Source of the DNA: Cyclobacteriaceae bacterium
Lineage (GTDB): Bacteria; Bacteroidota; Bacteroidia; Cytophagales; Cyclobacteriaceae
Length of the DNA: 64,000 bases
Reading direction: 5' to 3'
Assembly (NCBI GenBank): GCA_019638395.1
Contig: JAHBTX010000005.1
Coordinates: forward strand, 1 to 64,000
The notes under the pieces are model-generated. The model saw nothing but the letters and a program-made list of their open reading frames with translations, made no database searches and had not been told where the DNA came from. Below are positions 43,544 to 51,654 of this stretch, piece after piece. How positions within the stretch are numbered: the stretch's first letter is position 1; each line of letters starts with the position of its first letter. Both the position numbers and the translations under genes were made by a program.

Positions 43544-44512
43544 CTACACTCCCAATATTTTATCAATCCAATTCTTAATCAACGCTTCCCGTTGTTGATA
43601 GTCTCCACTAACCAATTGATACGGAATATTCCGTACATCTAGTGCTTCTTTAAATACCTGAAACATTTTTTCGCGTTCACTCACTAAATCACGCAAGTGA
43701 TCTGCCACCCACGGCACATCAATATCAAACAAAAAATAATGGTCGTATTGAATTTGTTTTTCCAACTCAGACAAAACAGGCGGCACAGTTTTGAGATAAT
43801 GTTGCGAATAGATTTGTGTGGTGATGGTATCCGTATCGCAAAACAAAATCTTGTTAGCGGTTTTTAACTTTTCGTTGATCCTTTCAATCTGTGCATAACC
43901 TATTTTAACAATATCGGCTTCTGTAAATTCATTGCTGGTAATTAATTCGCGCGCAACTTCCGGCACAAACTCTGTTTTATATATGTGAGCCATTTTCTGA
44001 GCCATGAATGATTTACCGGTACTCTCCGATCCGTAAAAACAAATCTTCTTAACATAGTATGGTCGCACCACTTCTGGAATAAAATCCCAATACTGAAATG
44101 GTTGTGCTCGAATAAGGGAAGCAGAAACCGGTAATTTTTTCCGATCGGGGTCGAATGAAATGTGTTTCGCATTCAGGCTATCTGCAAACGGAACTCCATA
44201 GGCTTCGGAACTCACCACCACATCAATCTTTGGGTAAGCCTTGCGCATGGCTATTGCCCACGCTTTTGTACGCTCAGCAAAAGGAAGCGAATCATTATCA
44301 AAATCATCTTTAATGCTGGACGGAATAATATTTTTTCTGTTTTTAAAAATTTCTTTGATCCAGTTAAACCGCAACTCCGGATCAATAGGATCATCCGGTG
44401 TAAAACTCATCGATACGATTACCTCATCGGCTTGTGTGGCTGCAAATTCAATCAGTGCGACATGACCGTTGTGAATGGGCATGAATTTTCCAATAACCAA
44501 GGCGCGTGTCAT
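43544..44512 (-). CDS. nadR: NadR-like NMN adenylyltransferase/ribosylnicotinamide kinase
   Basis: A bifunctional NAD salvage enzyme of 322 residues. The N-terminal nucleotidyltransferase domain has GKFMPIHNGH (8-17) and the later PVSASLIR, a variant of the ISSTxxR motif. The C-terminal RNK domain (about 155-322) has the P-loop YGSESTGKS. It converts nicotinamide riboside to NMN and then NAD. The DNA-binding helix-turn-helix present in enterobacterial NadR is absent, so it is an enzyme only. Its start overlaps the pnuC stop by four bases (ATGA), which supports use of riboside imported by PnuC. Confidence 0.92.
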   Translation of the reverse strand: MTRALVIGKFMPIHNGHVALIEFAATQADEVIVSMSFTPDDPIDPELRFNWIKEIFKNRKNIIPSSIKDDFDNDSLPFAERTKAWAIAMRKAYPKIDVVVSSEAYGVPFADSLNAKHISFDPDRKKLPVSASLIRAQPFQYWDFIPEVVRPYYVKKICFYGSESTGKSFMAQKMAHIYKTEFVPEVARELITSNEFTEADIVKIGYAQIERINEKLKTANKILFCDTDTITTQIYSQHYLKTVPPVLSELEKQIQYDHYFLFDIDVPWVADHLRDLVSEREKMFQVFKEALDVRNIPYQLVSGDYQQREALIKNWIDKILGV

Positions 44513-45171
44513 GCAGCAGTTTTGTACGAGTTATATTGTTTGATCCAATGAAACAAACCCATGGTTGCCAAAATGGTTAACACCAGGTAGAGTAAGCTGT
44601 AAAATTTAATGTCGCGTACAAAGTACAAGTAAGTAGCGGTTACGTCAATCAGTATCCAGATTATCCAACATTCAATTTTCTTTTGAATCATGTAATACGT
44701 GGCCACAATACTCATTACCGTAATGAATGAATCAATAAACGGTGAGGCGCTGGGCTTTGTAAAGATCAATGGAAAAAACTCATGCAGTCGGCTGGCAAAG
44801 AAACCCATCAACAATGTTCCGGCAACTCCTGTTGCTGTAATAATGGCCATCTGCCGGGGGTTCATCCAACTTATTTTCAATTCAGCTTTTAAATCTTCTT
44901 CTTCCTTACGGGGATTTTTCCATCGCCACCAACCAACAATATTGGTAACAAAGAAAAACACCTGTAAAAACATGTCGGGATAAAGCTGCACCTGGTAAAA
45001 CAAGAAAAACGAAAGCGTTACATTAATAAGACCGATGGGCCAACTCCATACATTGGCGCGTGCCGAATACCAAACCGCTACAATACCGGAAAGTGTTCCA
45101 AAAAATTCGAGGTAGCTGAGCGGGTAGCCAAGGATGCTGAAAAAGGTGTAGTCAATGTCGAAAAGAGTCAT
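44509..45171 (-). CDS. pnuC: nicotinamide riboside transporter PnuC
   Basis: A 220-residue inner-membrane protein of the PnuC family with about seven membrane helices. It shows the family features GTLSGIVAVWYSARANVWSWPIGLINV near the N-terminus, WWRWKNPRK after the third helix and WIILIDVTATYLYFVRDIKFYS-type residues near the C-terminus (IWILIDVTATYLYFV). It moves nicotinamide riboside by facilitated diffusion, trapped by the kinase activity of the NadR-like enzyme that overlaps it. A perfect 31-base palindrome lies 58 bases upstream of its start and is the likely control site. Confidence 0.93.
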   Translation of the reverse strand: MTLFDIDYTFFSILGYPLSYLEFFGTLSGIVAVWYSARANVWSWPIGLINVTLSFFLFYQVQLYPDMFLQVFFFVTNIVGWWRWKNPRKEEEDLKAELKISWMNPRQMAIITATGVAGTLLMGFFASRLHEFFPLIFTKPSASPFIDSFITVMSIVATYYMIQKKIECWIIWILIDVTATYLYFVRDIKFYSLLYLVLTILATMGLFHWIKQYNSYKTAA

Positions 45172-45229
45172 TATTCTCTAAAATTAACAGCTCGAATTTA
45201 CAGTAGATCAGAATATTAACATCCAATCT

Positions 45230-45260
45230 GTATAATTGGGAATTGAATTCCCAATTATAC
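45230..45260. promoter_or_regulatory. perfect 31-base palindrome between pnuC and the CPBP gene
   Basis: GTATAATTGGGAATT (45230-45244) and its exact complement AATTCCCAATTATAC (45246-45260) are separated by one base. It lies in the 123-base divergent gap, 58 bases from pnuC and 34 bases from the CPBP gene. The two arms do not lead into a T-run, so an operator bound by a dimeric regulator is more likely than a terminator. Confidence 0.7.
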
Positions 45261-45294
45261 GACAATAAATACCTCTTCAATAAATCGACATTTA

Positions 45295-46128
45295 ATGAAA
45301 CCCTACCCTACTTACCTCCAATCTATCGGGCTGTTGCTTATGCTCATTCCTTCCATAGCACTCTGCGTTCTGGTTCTCATTCCTTTTAATTTAGATGTAC
45401 GAGGTGCTATCACCATTTCTATCGTGTACTCCGTTTCATTGGCATTAACGGTGGCGTTCGGGGTTAGCAAGCGAAAGGGAATTCTCTTCCCGCTAACGGG
45501 GTTCCCAATTACCATGCTGCTGGCCGCCTACGCTTTTGTCATGTGCTTTCATATTATCAGCGAGCCCCTTACTTCGCTCATACCAGTTGATGAAAATCTT
45601 GAAAAAACATTTGAAGAGATTTTGCAAAACCCGGTCTTATCCTTTCTGGTTATTGCCGTTCTCGCTGCCCTGCTGGAGGAGTTGTTATTTCGCGGCATTA
45701 TACTGGATGGCTACCTGAAAAATTACAGCCCTATGGCAAGTGTTTTGGTTTCTGCATTTCTCTTCGCTTTGATTCATGGTAACCTGGCCCAAGGACTTGG
45801 GGCATTCGTAATCGGTTTGGTAATCGGATTTTGTTACTGGCGAACGAAATCTATTTTGTTTTGCATTAGCCTGCATTTTGCCAATAATGCGACTGCCTGG
45901 TTGAGTACCTTGATGGGCGATTGGGGTACAAAACCCGATGTTACGCTACAGGAAATAATTGGCAATAACTCTATTTACTTTATGGTTTACGCAGTTGCCT
46001 TAACCGGGGTGGCAGGGTGCGGTTGGTATTTATGGACCACCTGCATTAAACCGGTAAATGCCTTATTGTGGGCAAAGCCGGAAATTGATTTACCACCGGT
46101 CGTGCAGGCGGAGTCAACTGAAATTTAG
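45295..46128 (+). CDS. CPBP family intramembrane metalloprotease
   Basis: A multi-spanning membrane protein of 277 residues with the CPBP (CAAX/Abi-type) glutamate-type protease motif: EELLFRGIILDGY (about 123-135), ALIHGNLAQGLGAFVIGLVIG (about 160-180) and the CISLHFANNAT segment near 190. The catalytic glutamates and histidines sit within membrane helices. Bacterial members cleave prenylated or peptide substrates or serve in bacteriocin immunity; the substrate here is unknown. It is divergent from pnuC and overlaps the region before a SUMF1 gene (13 bases). Confidence 0.9.
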   Translation: MKPYPTYLQSIGLLLMLIPSIALCVLVLIPFNLDVRGAITISIVYSVSLALTVAFGVSKRKGILFPLTGFPITMLLAAYAFVMCFHIISEPLTSLIPVDENLEKTFEEILQNPVLSFLVIAVLAALLEELLFRGIILDGYLKNYSPMASVLVSAFLFALIHGNLAQGLGAFVIGLVIGFCYWRTKSILFCISLHFANNATAWLSTLMGDWGTKPDVTLQEIIGNNSIYFMVYAVALTGVAGCGWYLWTTCIKPVNALLWAKPEIDLPPVVQAESTEI

Positions 46129-46141
46129 CCACGCAAAACCA

Positions 46142-47056
46142 ATGCAACCGCAAAGGATTTTTATTTGTTTAATTCCGATTTCACTCATTTTAAGTCTCTG
46201 CATGGCTCAGGAGAATTTATACTCCACGCCTGTGCCGCCCAATGGCATTGCCATTGCAGAAAATCTTTATCTCGATAAAACCGAGATTACTAATCTTAAC
46301 TGGTTGGAGTATCTGTATTATTTATATCGTGATTCTACAAAGGCCATATACGAGCAAGCCTTACCCGACACTACGGTTTGGTTATCGCATGGCGACACCC
46401 TTAAGTTCAAGTACTATCTACGTTATCCATCCTACCGTTCTTTTCCTGTGGTCGGCATTACACAGGAACAGGCCATGGCTTACTGTGCATGGCGTTCAAT
46501 AGCTGCAACAGAATATTATAATCGGATAGAAAAGAAAAAGCAAGCCGGAGTTCAAGCTGATCAAAAAGTGATCTTCAAATTTCGGCTACCCACAGAGGCA
46601 GAGTGGATGAATGCCGCGTCTGGTCATCTTAATAATGAAGAGTACCCATTTGGGGTTGCCGAATATCTTATACACGGAAACATTCAAGGCAAAGCAAAAA
46701 CGCTTTACGATAAGACTAACAAAAGAGTCGACTACGATGTTTTTTTAAACGACCTGAAAGAATTTCGAAAAGAAAAAAATGAACCATCCTTTAACGTGGT
46801 GAAATCATTTAAAGATTATTTCCAATACGGAGACTATTCACCGCGAAGCATAACTGACAAGCGTTCAATCGCTAATCCAACCGGTGTGATTGACATGATT
46901 GGAAATGTGGCCGAGCTTGTACAAGAATCAAATTTTGTAAAAGGCGGAAGTTGGGCCCATGACCTTGAGAGCAGTAAAATAAAAAAGCGACAAGCTTACA
47001 AAGGACCAGCAGCGTGGATCGGCTTCAGATGTATTTGTGAGGTTGAGATGAAATAG
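46142..47056 (+). CDS. SUMF1/EgtB/PvdO-family formylglycine-generating-enzyme-like protein
   Basis: A 304-residue secreted protein of the SUMF1 fold (signal peptide about 1-21, ending LCMAQ). The start at 46142 (MQPQRIFICLIP) is chosen because it gives this signal. Landmarks are LYLDKTEITNLNWLEYLYY, FPVVGITQEQAMAYCAWRS, FRLPTEAEWMNAA, GNVAELVQESNFVKGGSW and GFRCICEV. The catalytic cysteines of true formylglycine-generating enzymes are not all evident, so another role is possible, such as the gliding/secretion SUMF1 proteins of Bacteroidota. It begins 13 bases after the CPBP gene and is probably cotranscribed. Confidence 0.85.
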   Translation: MQPQRIFICLIPISLILSLCMAQENLYSTPVPPNGIAIAENLYLDKTEITNLNWLEYLYYLYRDSTKAIYEQALPDTTVWLSHGDTLKFKYYLRYPSYRSFPVVGITQEQAMAYCAWRSIAATEYYNRIEKKKQAGVQADQKVIFKFRLPTEAEWMNAASGHLNNEEYPFGVAEYLIHGNIQGKAKTLYDKTNKRVDYDVFLNDLKEFRKEKNEPSFNVVKSFKDYFQYGDYSPRSITDKRSIANPTGVIDMIGNVAELVQESNFVKGGSWAHDLESSKIKKRQAYKGPAAWIGFRCICEVEMK

Positions 47057-47067
47057 TGCCCGTAAGT

Positions 47068-48510
47068 TCAAAACTTAATACACACATTTTTTTCATCGGT
47101 AAAAAACTTCAGCGCCTCAAAGCCACCTTCACGCCCGATGCCACTTTGCTTCATGCCACCAAACGGAGTGCGCAAATCGCGGAAGAGCCAACAGTTTACC
47201 CAAACAATACCACTCTTTACTTCGGCCGCTACGCGATGAGCACGTTTTAAGTTTTCGGTCCAGATGGTGGCCGCCAACCCATACGTAGTACTATTGGCGT
47301 ATTGCAATACCTCTTCTTCCGTGTCAAACGGCATAATGGTTACTACCGGACCAAAAATTTCTTCCTGGTTGGTGCGGCATGTGTGCGATAAACCGGTGAT
47401 GATGGTTGGCTCTAAAAAATAACCATCGGCACATCGTCCGGTAAGTTTCACTTGGTTACCACCTTGTATAATTGTGCCGCCTTCTTGCTTAGCCAGCTCT
47501 ATGTATGAAAGTATCTTGTTCAGGTGAGTTTCAGAAGCAATGGCTCCCAGGTTTGTTTTTTCATCAAGCGGATCGCCCATTACCAACGCTTCTGTTCGGA
47601 CTTTAAAAGCTGCAACAAATTTTTCGTACAGCGGTCGCTCTACAAAAATGCGCGAACCACATAAACAGATTTCGCCTTGGTTGGAAAACGAAGATTGAAT
47701 ACTGGTGGTAACTGCTTTTTCAAAATCGCAATCCGCAAAAATGATGTTGGGATTTTTTCCGCCCAGTTCTAACGAAAGCTTTTTAAACATCGGGCCGGCA
47801 GTAGCTGCAATTATTTTTCCGGTGGCAGTACCACCCGTAAACGAAATGGCTTTGATTTCAGGATGTTCAATAATGGCTTGCCCTGCTTTGGCACCAACAC
47901 CATGCACAATGTTTAACACACCGGCAGGTAAACCCGCTTCGATGCAAAGCTTCGAAAACAGATAGGCCGTCATGGGTGTAATTTCAGAAGGCTTGGCCAC
48001 TACCGTACAACCCACGGCAAGTGCCGGAGCGATTTTCCACGTAAACAAATACAAAGGCAAGTTCCAGGGCGAGATACACCCCACTACTCCAATGGGGGTA
48101 TGCTGCGTGTAATTAATAGCTTCATTATCGGTAAAGTGTGCTTCGCTGCTTTCGTGAAGAATGGCTGTTGCATAAAACCGGATGTTGGCTGCTGCACGTG
48201 GAATATCTAATGACTTTGCCAGCGTAACCGGCTTACCCTGATCGATGCTTTCGGCCAGAGCAAGTTTATCCAGATCGCGCTCGATTAGCTTAGCAATTTT
48301 GATGAGTATGGAAGAGCGATTGCGGGCAGGTGTAGTGCTCCATGCGGCAAATGTATGTTTAGCTGCGGCAGTGGCCTGAGCTACATCTTCTTTATTTGAA
48401 TCGGGTATCAGACCATACGGTTTGCCCTCAGCCGGATTGATATTGTTGAAAAAGTTACCGTTAACCGGCTCGGTTAATGTGCCATTGATATAGTTCAGTA
48501 TTTTTTCCAT
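47068..48510 (-). CDS. aldehyde dehydrogenase, probable 2-aminomuconate semialdehyde dehydrogenase
   Basis: An NAD-dependent aldehyde dehydrogenase of 480 residues; the start at MEKILNYINGT is used. The catalytic Glu is in KLSLELGGKNPNIIF and the catalytic Cys in NQGEICLCGSRIFV. It resembles the ALDH8A1/2-aminomuconic semialdehyde dehydrogenase branch closely: PIGVVGCISPWNLPLYLFTWKI, a C-L-C active site, and VWVNCWLFRDLRTPFGGMK with SGIGREGG. This enzyme oxidises the product of ACMS decarboxylase in the kynurenine route, and haao, kynU and kmo lie 8-14 kb away. No decarboxylase gene is in the window. It converges with the SUMF1 gene. Confidence 0.85.
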   Translation of the reverse strand: MEKILNYINGTLTEPVNGNFFNNINPAEGKPYGLIPDSNKEDVAQATAAAKHTFAAWSTTPARNRSSILIKIAKLIERDLDKLALAESIDQGKPVTLAKSLDIPRAAANIRFYATAILHESSEAHFTDNEAINYTQHTPIGVVGCISPWNLPLYLFTWKIAPALAVGCTVVAKPSEITPMTAYLFSKLCIEAGLPAGVLNIVHGVGAKAGQAIIEHPEIKAISFTGGTATGKIIAATAGPMFKKLSLELGGKNPNIIFADCDFEKAVTTSIQSSFSNQGEICLCGSRIFVERPLYEKFVAAFKVRTEALVMGDPLDEKTNLGAIASETHLNKILSYIELAKQEGGTIIQGGNQVKLTGRCADGYFLEPTIITGLSHTCRTNQEEIFGPVVTIMPFDTEEEVLQYANSTTYGLAATIWTENLKRAHRVAAEVKSGIVWVNCWLFRDLRTPFGGMKQSGIGREGGFEALKFFTDEKNVCIKF

Positions 48511-48598
48511 TGAGCCAAAAGTATGGCTCAAGTTAATACAACAAAGTAACTTTTAACAAAAAGTAGCACTATCGCTTGTACTAATGGCAATAATTAAG

Positions 48599-49096
48599 CT
48601 AATGATGATCAGTATCAACCGCATCCTGTAACTCTCTTATAATTAACACAACCTGGTGATATGGACTCTCAACCGGATAATCTTGCAAAAAGTTAAGATG
48701 AGACATGCCCCGATATAAGATTGATTGTATTTTGAACTGAAGACCTGGCGAATACCTTGAAATAGCCCTGAGACTTCTATCATTAGGAATCAATTGCTGT
48801 TGTATAAGTTCATCGCCAGATAAGGCTATATTCTTTAACCGATCAATATATAGTTGTATTGATTTTAGGATGGGCTTTTTAACAAGCAGATAATGTAAAG
48901 CCCAAAGAGGAAGCGCAAAGGTGGTGAGTAGAACTATGAAAATTGTGAACTCATTCTCAAAACCATTAACAAGAAAAAGTGAACCCATGCTAATAACAAA
49001 CAGTATGATCATGCATCCGTAAAGGTAGCTTTGGCGATTTTCCAGATTGAGAACAACACGATTCAATGCCAGACTTACTTCTTGTTGTGAGGCCAT
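48599..49096 (-). CDS. hypothetical membrane protein
   Basis: A 165-residue protein with two adjacent membrane helices (SYLYGCMIILFVISMGSLFLV and FIVLLTTFALPLWALHYLLV, about 24-75), a short cytoplasmic N-terminus and a C-terminal soluble part of 90 residues with no recognised domain (LYIDRLKNIALSGDELIQQQL, LREL-type helix near the end). I do not recognise the family. It lies 48 bases after a beta-barrel protein on the same strand, so they may be linked. Confidence 0.7.
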   Translation of the reverse strand: MASQQEVSLALNRVVLNLENRQSYLYGCMIILFVISMGSLFLVNGFENEFTIFIVLLTTFALPLWALHYLLVKKPILKSIQLYIDRLKNIALSGDELIQQQLIPNDRSLRAISRYSPGLQFKIQSILYRGMSHLNFLQDYPVESPYHQVVLIIRELQDAVDTDHH

Positions 49097-49144
49097 AATT
49101 TTTCAGCTTTTAACCATTCGCTTAAACACCGAATTTTTTCAGGC

Positions 49145-50875
49145 TTATCGAGCCCGGAATCTATAAAACAAATGAAATCCCATGTTCCGGTGCACGTATT
49201 TATCATATTTGTCTTTGTAGAGGTGGTAATAACTTGAACTATTTATTCCTCTGCTAAGGTCAGTATTACTTCCTACGTACTTCATTTCGTAAGTGATACC
49301 ATCCAGCGTTGTGCCTCCCGCTACACTATAAACATTGTACGATAAGCCTACTCCAATGGATGAACCCGGTATCTGAAAATTAATGCCTGCTGTATATCGC
49401 TTTTGTTTATTGGATGACGGGCCAGGATAGTTCGCCCCATCATAAACAAAATCAATTGCTTCTACTTCGTACTTTTCACCAAGCATATAATCAACACCAT
49501 AAATCCCATAGACGTGAAAATACTTTAGTGGTAAATTCAAACCTATAGAATACCCCAAGCTCCAGGCACTAGACTTTACGGTAGCCGTTACCTCATCAAA
49601 AACGGGTAGGCCTGTAACCGGATGGTAATAACCCTGGCGCACAACCTGATTCCAACCGGTTCGGTAAATATTATATGTTCGGATTGGAAGCACATTGTGC
49701 GCGGCTCGTCCTTCAAAACTAAATCCTAAAAAATGTATTGCCATTGCAAAGTATGTAGATTGGGGAATTGACATGTCGCCTTTACCAATTGCCCCCAGTC
49801 CTCCCACATAACCTAACCCGAGGTGCGACCAACTCGTTTTTCCATCAGGATCAAAGTCGTTTGTTAATTTATCCACTCCATCACCTAATATTGATCCTAA
49901 TTGATTTAACCCTTGCGCTAGTTGTATTTCGCCATTAATGGCATTCATTTTTATTTGCACGCGTTCGGTGTAATAAATCTTTTGTGCCTGCTGATATTGC
50001 TCATACGCTTTAAGTGCGTTGAAGCTACCCATGGCATTTAACCGGTCGCCCTCACGCTCATAAGCCTGCGCCAAAAAAATATTGCTATTTACTTCCGTTA
50101 TTACCTCTGGTTGTTTTTCGGGTTGTGCTTCTTTTTGAACCGGGGTATTTTCACTTTTTTCTTTTGGCTCTTCTTTCTTAGTGATATTCTTATTCTCGGT
50201 AATCCTTCGTTCTATCAATTGAATTTCACTCGTCTTTTCGTTCGAGTTTCCACTTAATTCTTTTGCTTTTTTAATTCCCTCCTCAGCCAATTCAATCTTT
50301 CCATTGTTAAGGTGAATCTCTGCCTGACGAATAATCTGATCCAGTTGCTGTTGTAGCTGTTGCTTTTGCTTCAGCTCGGCTTCCAGTGCATCTATTTTAT
50401 CGCGTAATGCTTTCACCCCGGTGGTTTCACCAATCTTTTTTACATCAAAATTCAAAACACTTAAAAAAGTTTTTGAGTTTGCCGATCGAAGGCACAATGC
50501 ATTTCCTTTTTGATCACCATTTTTAAACAACCCTTCTATCCGGGGTGTATGCGAACAATTTGTTCCTTCAATTTCAATAACTATATACAAACTTTGAACT
50601 CGAATGGCGTCAAAATAACTTTGAAGTTGCCCATTGAAGTCGTTGTAACTATAATTTTTACCCCGATAATTAATACCCAGTGCGTGAATAACCCGTGCAT
50701 TTAATGCATGTACAGTTACAATAGGATAATACCCACCCGTAACACTTTGTTTTTCCTCAAGTGAGTAGCGGGGCGAAAAATCGAACGTAAGACCTTCTTG
50801 TTCAATTCGTTGAGCCCCAACCTCAAAACTGAATAAAAGAATGCTTAAAATGAATAACAGCCTAAACACACGCAT
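49145..50875 (-). CDS. outer-membrane protein with coiled coil and beta-barrel
   Basis: A 576-residue secreted protein without a recognised family. It has a signal peptide (about 1-22 from MRVFRLLFILSILLFSFEVGAQ), an N-terminal unique region (about 25-150), a coiled coil with TPR-like hairpins (about 158-320: KALRDKIDALEAELKQKQQ and GEIQLAQGLNQLG), and a low-complexity Lys/Glu/Pro stretch (TKKEEPKEKSENTPVQKEAQPEKQPE). The C-terminal 230 residues contain alternating aromatic strands (LGLGYVGGLGAIGKG, YYHPVTGLPVFDEVTATVK, MGFHLFYRFRAR), which look like an outer-membrane barrel ending in a charged strand. It is divergent from a NarL-type response regulator and shares a palindromic site with it. 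Confidence 0.7.
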   Translation of the reverse strand: MRVFRLLFILSILLFSFEVGAQRIEQEGLTFDFSPRYSLEEKQSVTGGYYPIVTVHALNARVIHALGINYRGKNYSYNDFNGQLQSYFDAIRVQSLYIVIEIEGTNCSHTPRIEGLFKNGDQKGNALCLRSANSKTFLSVLNFDVKKIGETTGVKALRDKIDALEAELKQKQQLQQQLDQIIRQAEIHLNNGKIELAEEGIKKAKELSGNSNEKTSEIQLIERRITENKNITKKEEPKEKSENTPVQKEAQPEKQPEVITEVNSNIFLAQAYEREGDRLNAMGSFNALKAYEQYQQAQKIYYTERVQIKMNAINGEIQLAQGLNQLGSILGDGVDKLTNDFDPDGKTSWSHLGLGYVGGLGAIGKGDMSIPQSTYFAMAIHFLGFSFEGRAAHNVLPIRTYNIYRTGWNQVVRQGYYHPVTGLPVFDEVTATVKSSAWSLGYSIGLNLPLKYFHVYGIYGVDYMLGEKYEVEAIDFVYDGANYPGPSSNKQKRYTAGINFQIPGSSIGVGLSYNVYSVAGGTTLDGITYEMKYVGSNTDLSRGINSSSYYHLYKDKYDKYVHRNMGFHLFYRFRAR

Positions 50876-50963
50876 AAAATCTTTGTTTAGCACACTAACA
50901 CATGGTATGATATTGAAAACGGTTCACCATTTTTTCAAAACAACAACAGAAAGCAACCATTGG

Positions 50964-50985
50964 AAATACCGTGCTTACGGTATTT
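50964..50985. promoter_or_regulatory. perfect nine-base inverted repeat before the NarL-type regulator
   Basis: AAATACCGT (50964-50972), GCTT, ACGGTATTT (50977-50985) is a perfect stem between the divergent barrel protein and response regulator. The TACCGT-N4-ACGGTA core has the shape of a LuxR/NarL-type dimer site, so autoregulation by the regulator is plausible. Confidence 0.5.
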
Positions 50986-51018
50986 TCAATAAATTGACCA
51001 GCGTTTAGAAATTAAGGC

Positions 51019-51654
51019 ATGAACAGGTTAAAAGTATTTCTTTGTGATGATCATAAAATTATTGCTGACGGGTTTGCGCTTTTGTTTGATCGTCATCCGC
51101 AATTCGAACTGGTTGGCTATACCCATCGGGGTAAAGAGTTGTTGCAAAAAATTAAGGAGTTAAATCCAGACATTTTATTACTGGATCTTAACCTGGAGGA
51201 TACCGATGGACTTAGCTTGTTGCAACAAATTCGGGAAATAAATTCCACCATAAAAATACTCATCCTTACCATGTATCAGGATGCGTTTCTGATTACGCAA
51301 GCTCAAAAATATGGTGCCAATGGGTATCTGGAAAAGAGCGTGAGTGGCAAAGAATTAATTGAAGCTCTCAATCTGGTTGCAGGCGGAAATTTCTACTTAT
51401 CAAAAAGACTCTTATTTAAATCAGAGAAGCGCAACCTGTATCGCGATCAGTTTGTAAACAAAATGAAGTTAACCAAAAGAGAAATTGAAATTATACCTTA
51501 TTTGGCATCTGGAGCCTCGAATTCTCAAATCAGCGAAAAATTATTTGTAAGCCCTTTCACTATTGATACACACCGAAAAAATATTTTTAGAAAGCTGGAG
51601 ATAAATAATATAGTGGAGTTGGTGAATTTTGCCCATGCGAATAATATTCTTTAA
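51019..51654 (+). CDS. NarL/FixJ-family response regulator
   Basis: A 211-residue two-domain regulator. The receiver domain (about 4-118) has CDDH at the acidic pocket, phospho-acceptor Asp (about 54, LLLDLNLEDTDG) and a Lys/Ser pair near LEKSVSG. The LuxR-type helix-turn-helix (about 148-208) has LTKREIEIIPYLASGASNSQISEKLFVSPFTIDTHRKNIFRKLEI. It belongs with the DISM histidine kinase whose start lies within its last codons. A palindrome in its upstream region may be its own site. Confidence 0.94.
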   Translation: MNRLKVFLCDDHKIIADGFALLFDRHPQFELVGYTHRGKELLQKIKELNPDILLLDLNLEDTDGLSLLQQIREINSTIKILILTMYQDAFLITQAQKYGANGYLEKSVSGKELIEALNLVAGGNFYLSKRLLFKSEKRNLYRDQFVNKMKLTKREIEIIPYLASGASNSQISEKLFVSPFTIDTHRKNIFRKLEINNIVELVNFAHANNIL

